A stretch of 64,000 nt of DNA from Aulostomus chinensis (taxonomy: Eukaryota > Chordata > Actinopteri > Syngnathiformes > Aulostomidae), in assembly GCA_037954235.1 (NCBI GenBank), contig JBBMOA010000002.1:7185009-7249008 (forward strand), read 5' to 3'. Within the stretch, counting starts at the first letter, position 1. Each line of letters opens with the position of its first letter. Shown here piece after piece: positions 57,602 through 64,000 of this stretch. The notes below the pieces were generated by a model that had not been told where the DNA came from, searched no databases, and saw only the letters and a list, made by a program, of their open reading frames with translations. Both the position numbers and the translations under genes were made by a program.

Positions 57602-60600
57602 GCAGTCAGTCAGGCAGACAGTCAGTCAGACAGGCAGACAGACGCTCCAAGCACTCTCCTCTGTGGAACAAATAAACAAAGCCTTCTCTGCCATCAGAGA
57701 AACACAAATCTTCATCCATCCATACTCTAGTATCTTCATCCACTCACACTTTTCATAGCCCAGGACCCAGAATCACTGAACATCTGAGTTGATTCTAAAT
57801 GCCACTAAAACTTAATGGCTCAGTTTCCTCTGCCAACCTCCACAAAGCTGCTGGGAGCAACTTTTGGAGAACTGGGAACTGGGAGAAATCTTACACTGAG
57901 AAAAAGGACTGTTCTAGTTTCAGGAGCAGGCTGACGGACGATGCCCACAGTGTCATCTGATAGGGCGTGTGTCCGTGAGTGAGGCCAGCACAGAAGTACT
58001 CTAGAAAGAGATGTTATGTTCCGATATTCCACTGAAGACTTTTTGACAAAACTATCACTGATGAGACGTGAAGGCAAAAGTAATATACTGTTTAGTTACG
58101 CTGATTGTTAGCAGCCATCAATGTGGCCATATCCCAGTGCACAATGCTGCCTTTCTATCCTGAAGGAGACTCCAACAATGGCAGATAAAACGTAACAATA
58201 TGCCCTACAAATGCAAGAGAAAAACCAAAGAACATCTTTTCCTTCTCGCACAACTTCCAGATGAAAGAAAGAACATAATTACAGGAACATTTGGAACCCT
58301 GAAATAATGCTGCAAGATCAATGGAATATCTTTTTAGAAGGTAGGTCCTACTGAAAAGCTTCTCAAATGTTGAAGTGATTACATTGCAGCCATGTTTGGA
58401 TGATTAGTGATTTGGTCTTGATTGGTTGTGCTTTTCTGAGTCCTCTTCATGACCCTGCAGATTCTGAAGCTGCTTTTAGCTCTGATGGGCCAACTCTTAA
58501 GAATTTCACTTAAACTTAAAAGTTGGGAGCTGCTTTTAACTTCGAGATGTCAGTGCAGGCTTCGGAGGCTAAAAATGACTCACTGATGATCAATAAGTGA
58601 CTTTCTGATGTCCACTTATCAGAGACACCAAGGAGAGGAAAGCAGACTGTAAGGAACTCCCCTCTCACCTGTATTTTGTTTGAGCATGCTCTTGGCTGGA
58701 AAAGGAGGAAGCTCTTTTTCACTGAGAGGCAGCGGTGAATCCTCACTGAGGGGTAGAGGAGGTAAGAGAGGAGGAGGAGGAGGAGGAGGAGGAGGAGGTG
58801 GAGGAGGAGGAGGAGGTGGAGGTGCAGCGGGGATGTCTGAAGGTGGTGGGGGTACAGAGAAGATTTGGACAGGGATATCCTTAGGCTGCTTCCTGGGTGT
58901 TTTTTTGCATCTGGTTGCAGGGCGGATGGTGCAGGGTCCATCAGTACAGGTGGAGGATGGGCCGAGGCTGATGATGGACAGTGGTTGAGAAGCGCAGGGC
59001 AGCTCGGTGGGAGACATCCTGGATTGTGGAGTCTTCAGGATGTACTGGCCCTGCCGCTTCTTGAGGGAGAGAAGGAGAAAGACGGCATTAAGACATTTTC
59101 TCTGATTATTGACAGTTTAAAATGAGACAAACGCTTCTCAGCCGGGTGCACGGCGCTCACTTGGTGACCGCCAGGAGCACGGTGACAACCCTGCAGGATG
59201 AACTCCGCCAGTGCTGCTTGAACTGATTAAGTCTCACAGTCCCACATCAGTTGGGCAAACTATCAGCTAAGGAAGACGGCACGAAATGATTAAAAGCTGC
59301 AGAACATATTTTCGGAAATCAGAGCTGAACTGACGGAGCTCCGTATCTGCTCGTAGGCTAGCTGATGCGTGCAATATTTACAGCTGAAGAGAGGATTTCA
59401 GGTGATGCAGCTGATGTCTACCTGGCTGCTGTGGGCAAACGGGGGAGCAGAGAGATCCGATGACGCATGAAGGCAACGAGGAACGATAAGTTTACTGTCA
59501 GATATTTTTCTAGCAGAGTCTTTATCACAGCTCCTTGGCATCTACATTTGTGGAATCCTTGCTGATCACAGCGACTCTCCATTTGAAAGCTTTGACGCTG
59601 TGTAACATAGCAATGCTTCCTTTGGCCTCTCCCCCCTGCTCGCTCCAGGTCCCACATGACAGGAACTTCCTGTCATGTGGGACCTGAGTAACTGAATTCT
59701 AAATGTGAGATACTGAGTACGAGAGTATGAAGCAGGAGGCTCTGGGGCTTATTAGGGAGGAGATGCTGAAGCAGAGCAGAGACAACAAGCGGGTGCGTCT
59801 GACCTCTCTGAAGGATCGTAATCTCGTCAGTGTTTTCTCGCGCTCCTGGTCGACCCACTGCTTCCTCATCTGCTCCTCCTCTTTCCTCTTTTGTCGTTTC
59901 TGCAGACAACAGAGGGAGACAGTGAGGGCAACTTTGCAGAGCGACAGGCAAACAGAGAGAGGGAGAGAAAGACAGAGAATTGGATTCTGGATCATTAGCA
60001 GCTTCTGCTGGTGTGGGAGCATCTCTGTGGGTGTCTGGTTGCCATGGTGACATACCAGGTGGATCTGGTGGTGCTGGGTGAAGAGTATGGATCTGTTTGT
60101 GGCTGCAAGCTGTTTCTGCTTGTGGGCCTCCATGCACTGGTCCTAAAACACACACCAAAGAGGCAAGGCAAGGCAAGGCAATTTTATTTGTATAGCCCGT
60201 TTTCACAAACAGTTTGACTCAAAGGGCTTCACATGGCATCATAACAACATCCTCTACCCTTAGACCCTCACATCGACTGAGGAAAAACTCCATAGAAAAC
60301 CCTTTTAACAGGGAAAAATCTGAGAAACCTCAGGGTGAGCAACAGAGGAGGGATCCCTCACCCAGGACGGACAGACGTGCAGTAGATGTTGTTACAGACA
60401 AGAAAACAGTTTACAATACAAAATGTGGGAAACACGGAAATGTTAACAGCTGAAGAAGGAAGCTTCTGGTAGGGGAGGCAGGGAGAGCAAGCTAGCTTGA
60501 TGGGGGACTGGATGGCAGACTGGTTCATGGAAGGGGAGCGCAGGCCGGTGTAACAGTAGGGAATAAGAGGGGGGGGGGGCGATGCAGGCGGCGGTTGGGG

Positions 60601-63256
60601 CTCTGGTGGATCTGTGGAAACACAGAGAGACTGCGAGACACCAAGGCCAAACTACAAAGTGCAACAAGTAATGGTAATGACAGTTCCAAAAATGTGCAGG
60701 GAGGAGAGGAGGAGAGAGGGGGAGAGGAGGGGAGAGGAGGGAAGGGCTCCATGTAACCTGATGTGTCCCCCAGCAGTCTAAGCCTGTAGCAGCATAGCTA
60801 TCAATGGTTCAGAGCTACCTGAACCAGTCCTAACTGAAGGCTCTGTCATAAAGGAAAGTCTTAAGCCTGGACTTAAACGTAGTTAAAGTGTCTGCCTCTC
60901 TGACCCATGGAGAGAGCTGGTTCCACAGTAAAGGAGCCCGGTAACTAAAAGCTCTACCTCCCAGTCTGTTTTTATTGATACTGGGAGTCACTAAAAGACC
61001 TGCATTCTGGGAGCGGAGTGCTCTGGTCGGACAGTAGGGACTAATGAGCTCTTTCAAATAGGATGGAGCTTTATCATTGAGAGCCTTATAAGTTAGCAGA
61101 AGGACTTTGAAGTCGATTCTAGATCCTACAGGAAGCCAGTGGAGAGAAGCTAAAGTGGGAGAGATGTGTTCTCTCTTCTTAACTCCCGTCAAAACCCTCG
61201 CTGCAGCGTTCTGGACCAGCTGGAGACTCTTTAGAGAGTATTTAGGACATCCTGACAGGAGAGAGTTGCAGTAGTCCAGCCGAGAAGTGATAAATGCATG
61301 CACCAGTTTTTCAGCATCACTCTGGGAAAGGATATTCCTAATCTTAGCGATACTTCGCAGATGGAAGAAGGCGGTCCTAGTCACATGCTTTATGTGGGAG
61401 CTGAAGGAAAGGTCCTGGTCAAAAATGACCCCAAGGTTCCTTGCAGTTGTACTCGAAGTTAGGGTGATGCCATCTAGAGGAGTGATCCGATTAGAGAGTG
61501 TGTCCCTGTGGTGTTTAGGTCCAAAAATGATTACCTCAGTTTTATCTGAATTGAGCATTAAGAAGTTAGAAGACATCCAGGATTTAATGTCTTTCAGGCA
61601 GTCTTGCAGATGAGTAAGCTGGCTTGTGTCGTCTGGCTCCATCGACAAGTAAAGTTGTGTGCCATCTGCATAACAGTGGAAGTTGATCGAGTGCTTCCGG
61701 ATTATGTCACCTAATGGGAGCATGTAAAGAGTGAAGAGAATCGGTCCTAAAACTGAACCCTGTGGTACACCATATGTAACTCTGCTATACTCCGAATGGT
61801 CATTATTAACATTAACAAACTGAAACCTGTCAGATAAGTAGGACTTAAACCATTTTAGGGCAGTTCCTTTAATCCCAATGTCATGGTCTAGTCTCTGTAG
61901 CAGGATGCTGTGGTCGATGGTGTCAAATGCAGCACTGAGGTCCAAAAGGACAAGCACAGAGACAAGACCTCTGTCTGAAGCTATAAGAAGATCATTAGAG
62001 ACTCTGACCAGTGCTGTTTCAGTGCTATGGTGTTCCCTGAATCCAGACTGGAAGGCTTCAAAGAGCTCGTTGCTGTGCAGATGTTCATGTAACTGCTCCA
62101 GGACAACCTTCTCAAGGATCTTGGAGATGTAGGGGAGGTTGGATATTGGCCTATAGTTGGCTAACACATCTGGGTCAAGAGAAGGTTTTTTAGGTAAAGG
62201 GTTGATGACAGCCACCTTTAAGGCCTGTGGCACATAACCTGTGACTAAGGAAAGATTAATTTGATTTAATATAGAAGTGTTGACTAGAGGGAAGGCATCC
62301 TTAAGGAGGCTTGTTGGGATGGGATCCAGCAGACAAGTGGCTGACTTGGAGGAAGTGACTGCAGAAGTTAATTCTGACAGGTCAATGGGGGAAGAGGAAC
62401 TCATGTAATATCCATGTGACAACAACTATGTCCTCCATAGTTCAGCAAAAGCCCATTACTGCGCCATGCTGTTACTTTGCCACCTCGCCATGTCCCTGTT
62501 TGTCATTTTTATTGTCTCGTTAAATATTTATAGAGTCATCTCCTGTCCCCCGTGGGTGTGTGTGGGTTTCTTCATGGGAGTCCACTAGCAGGGGATTCTC
62601 TCCAGTGCGTTTTCAGCAATAAAGTTTCTTTCAATACCAGATGTGCCTCTGTGACTGTAAACAACCACTCGGGGAGTGCAGACCTCCATTGAGACCTAAC
62701 GAAATCTTACAACTCAAAACTATAACAAGAAGTATGATTGGTTTTTGTCATTCAGGTCGAAATAGTAAATCAAACAACCTCTGTCACAATGTTGAAGTCA
62801 ATGAAATACGACAACTGCATGGAAATGTGGTCCATGGCTCACCCCTCCACCGAGTGCCGTGAGTAGATCTTTGTAATCCAGCTCACCAACAAACACATTG
62901 AGAGACCAAAAAAAAACAGCAATGGGAAAAAAACTCTTCAGTCAAGTTTACATTTAACAATGGAGCTGAGCTCTGGTCTTGTTTCAGGGAGAGGGGCTCT
63001 CCAACATCACTATTTATTAGGACATTTGAGAGACACTGATGTATTCTGCTATGAACTCCTTTGACCGGCACCTTTTTGTTGCGGAGGTAAGCTCGCTGGG
63101 CACAGATGTTGCCTCTCTTGGCCTCCAAGGTCTGCAGGTGTGTCTTCAGTTGACGAGCAGCAGGAGTCTGTGCTGGGGGGGCATCTGCGTGGACCATGCT
63201 CTGCAGCTCCTCCGGATCCTCACACACATCATAGTACACCACCTCCTCCTTCAGTT
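55887..63256 (-). CDS. whamm: whamm, Arp2/3 activator (3' six exons; 5' part beyond window)
   Basis: Minus-strand exons 63256-63072, 60142-60056, 59899-59804, 59059-58669, 57241-57099 and 56042-55887 join in frame to the last 351 residues. WHAMM is a WASP-family nucleation-promoting factor that links ER-Golgi membranes and microtubules to Arp2/3 actin assembly. Visible order: coiled-coil segment (ELKEEVVYYDVCEDPEELQ, AQRAYLRNKK; WVDQEREKTLTRLRSFRE), a poly-proline run of about 25 residues for profilin or SH3 binding, WH2-1 (TMDEVLASLQRGQIQLRK), WH2-2 (DLRSNLLSAIRQGVTLKK), connector (LERSIKAAMMRMKKVSADSD) and acidic tail ending SADWDS with the near-terminal Trp required for Arp2/3. All splice sites are GT-AG and phases agree. 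The membrane-binding N-terminus is not here. Confidence 0.94.
56043..57098 (-). other. whamm last intron
   Basis: 1.1 kb between the WH2 and connector exons, with no repeat or exon recognised. Confidence 0.85.
57099..57241 (-). CDS. whamm: whamm exon (tandem WH2 actin-binding motifs)
   Basis: Acceptor gttgccatag, donor gtgaga; 143 bp. Encodes TMDEVLASLQRGQIQLRKAP, a short linker, and LRSNLLSAIRQGVTLKK. Both WH2 motifs keep the amphipathic helix and the LKK/LRK box that bind G-actin. Confidence 0.95.
57242..58668 (-). other. whamm intron between poly-proline and WH2 exons
   Basis: 1.4 kb containing a (CAGC)n/(CAGT)n tract at 57549-57640. Nothing else recognised. Confidence 0.85.
57549..57640 (+). 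repeat. (CAGC)n then (CAGT/CAGA)n microsatellite
   Basis: About 22 tetranucleotide units changing from cagc to cagt and caga along the run. Confidence 0.93.
58669..59059 (-). CDS. whamm: whamm exon (poly-proline linker)
   Basis: Acceptor ctccctcaag, donor gtgaga; 391 bp ending in phase 1. Encodes KKRQGQYILKTPQSRMSPTE (the first Lys may be lost if the second AAG is used as acceptor), then a Ser/Thr/Pro linker, about 25 prolines with few breaks, and SMLKQNT. The poly-Pro is encoded by a (GGA)n-like run on the plus strand at about 58767-58826. Confidence 0.92.
59060..59803 (-). other. whamm intron
   Basis: 0.7 kb. It contains a short inverted repeat at about 59647-59685 (caggtcccacatgacaggaa / ttcctgtcatgtgggacctg) able to form a 20-bp stem with almost no loop. 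Confidence 0.8.
59804..59899 (-). CDS. whamm: whamm exon (basic/acidic coiled coil)
   Basis: Acceptor tgtctgcag, donor gtcaga; 96 bp, phase 0. Encodes KRQKRKEEEQMRKQWVDQER then EKTLTRLRSFRE, corresponding to human WVSQERQRTLDRLRTF. Confidence 0.93.
60056..60142 (-). CDS. whamm: whamm exon (coiled coil)
   Basis: Acceptor gtgttttag, donor gtatgt; 87 bp, phase 0 at both ends. Encodes DQCMEAHKQKQLAATNRSIL then FTQHHQIHL. The LINE tail begins 18 bases upstream of this exon. Confidence 0.88.
60161..62427 (-). mobile_element. L2-type non-LTR retrotransposon (LINE), 5'-truncated
   Basis: Same strand as whamm. From 5' to 3': reverse transcriptase and C-terminal region (62425-60830), about 0.67 kb 3' UTR containing G-rich and GAGAGG-rich low-complexity sequence, and a (TTGCC)n tail at 60180-60161. 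The N-terminal endonuclease is missing. The 3' end matches the fragment at 18186-18327. Family placement (L2/Maui-like) is from RT motifs and the fish L2-style tail; it could belong to a sister clade. Confidence 0.85.
60830..62425 (-). pseudogene. LINE reverse transcriptase ORF with altered catalytic motif
   Basis: 531 codons without a stop or frameshift. RT landmarks in order: DPIPTSLLKD, ANYRPISNLPYISKILEKVV, FQSGFREHHSTETALVRV, LLDLSAAFDTIDHSILLQRL, YGVPQGSVLGPILFTLYM, HCYADGTQLYLS, LNSDKTEVIIFG and the LINE C-terminal region (SRLDYCNSLLSGCP, LASLHWLPV). The palm motif expected as YADD reads YADG, losing a metal-binding Asp, so the enzyme should be inactive. A TAG lies just upstream of the open frame. 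Confidence 0.88.
63072..63256 (-). CDS. whamm: whamm exon (coiled coil; first whamm exon seen in window)
   Basis: Acceptor gtcctag before 63256, donor gtgccg after 63072. It starts by completing a codon, then encodes LKEEVVYYDVCEDPEELQSM through CAQRAYLRNKK. This matches the human EEVVYYD ... YRKKAYLRNKK region. Confidence 0.9.
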
Positions 63257-64000
63257 CTAGGACACACAGGCAGTCCACTCACTGACTATTGTTCACCAGG
63301 CATCGCTACACAACACATGGAGTTTTTCTACAGCAGCTTAAAACAAAGTAACTTAGCACTCTGGTCTCAACTAAGTGAACACACCCCTCCGTACACTCAA
63401 GTGCCAGATAAACGAGCAGAGGAGGAACATTGTGATGTTATTACACGTTTACACCCAAGACAATTGATTATTACTAATATAATTACATACCTGAGGCAAA
63501 GCAGGTGAGGGATTGTTAGAATCTATCCTCCATAAAATTCTCAAACCAACCAGCAAAGGATACACAAAATCACCACATACACACAGACGTAAATGTACAC
63601 ATGTACACCCAACCAGACTTGGGATTATGGGTGCGAGCGCGCACAAACACACACACACACACACACAGAAAAAAGTCCCACAAGAACATTGACAGACATG
63701 AACAAATATTAGTGAACTCGGCTCAATGAACTTCTACTGTGATGAAACACTGAGGTTCTGACTGCCACTCAATGTTGTGGAGGTGATTGAGGCTGAACTG
63801 AGCAACAACACTGAGGCAGTGCTAGCATTTCTGCTTCCCTTTAAAATAAACGATTCCTTCATTCAGTTTGTAAAATAAGATCAGAGGCAGCATCCAGTCG
63901 GTACTTAGATAGATGGATAGAGAGATAGATAGATAGACAGGTAGATAGATAGATAGATAGACAGATGGATAGACAGATAGATAGACAGATAGATAGATAG
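63257..64000 (-). other. whamm intron (continues beyond window)
   Basis: No further whamm exon recognised. Holds (CA)n at about 63647-63666 and a (GATA)n tract from 63908 to the window edge. Confidence 0.7.
63908..64000 (+). repeat. (GATA)n microsatellite, open at window edge
   Basis: Units of gata with gaca and gatg variants; it continues past the end of the window. Confidence 0.95.

Larger units (their letters stand above)
60143..63071 (-). other. whamm intron carrying the L2-type LINE
   Basis: 2.9 kb, of which about 2.27 kb (60161-62427) is LINE. The remainder, 62428-63071, shows no recognised feature. Confidence 0.85.

Noticed and set aside
58516..58941. Second minus-strand frame (141 codons, Leu/His/Pro-rich) over the whamm proline exon
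   Set aside because: It is an out-of-frame reading of the GGA repeat; the frame joining both flanking whamm exons in phase is the proline one.
61287..62132. Plus-strand frames of 108 and 84 codons
   Set aside because: They are antisense to the LINE reverse transcriptase frame.

Overview
This window is nuclear DNA from a ray-finned (teleost) fish. The genes are vertebrate and split by GT-AG introns. The non-coding DNA is rich in (CA)n/(TG)n and (GATA)n microsatellites, L2-type LINE pieces, Penelope-like element pieces and a high-copy repeat typical of fish genomes. The gene order btbd1 (+), ramac (-), homer2 (+), whamm (-) matches the BTBD1-RAMAC-HOMER2-WHAMM block I recall from human 15q25, including relative orientations. 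C15orf40, which I recall lying between RAMAC and BTBD1 in human, was not recognised here.

Layout. Bases 4-9172: btbd1, eight coding exons joining in frame to 486 residues, then a 3' UTR with AATAAA. Bases 9173-20304: about 11 kb of intergenic DNA with repeat debris and no recognised gene. Bases 20305-22106: ramac on the minus strand, two coding exons joining to 119 residues. Bases 22107-23226: an apparently divergent promoter shared by ramac and homer2, plus the homer2 5' leader. Bases 23227-50042: homer2, nine coding exons joining to 354 residues. Its first coding exon holds only five coding bases (ATG GG) and intron 1 is 10.6 kb. Bases 50043-54984: homer2 3' UTR or downstream DNA, a very large TA/TACA microsatellite, then intergenic DNA. 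Bases 54985-63256: the 3' six exons of whamm on the minus strand; its 5' exons lie beyond base 64000.

Mobile elements. homer2 intron 5 holds a near-perfect head-to-head palindrome of two 5'-truncated Penelope-like (GIY-YIG) fragments, fused with no spacer and flanked as one unit by a 12-bp target-site duplication. A single copy of the same family, with its own 9-bp duplication, lies in homer2 intron 1. A whamm intron carries a 5'-truncated L2-type LINE. Its reverse transcriptase frame is open for 531 codons but has YADG in place of the catalytic YADD. The 3' tail of this LINE stops 18 bases upstream of a whamm exon.

The genes do not form an operon. BTBD1 is a CUL3-type BTB adaptor, RAMAC activates the mRNA cap methyltransferase RNMT, HOMER2 is a postsynaptic EVH1/coiled-coil scaffold, and WHAMM activates Arp2/3 at the ER-Golgi. 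All gene identities rest on reading translated exons against remembered family sequences; no database search was run.
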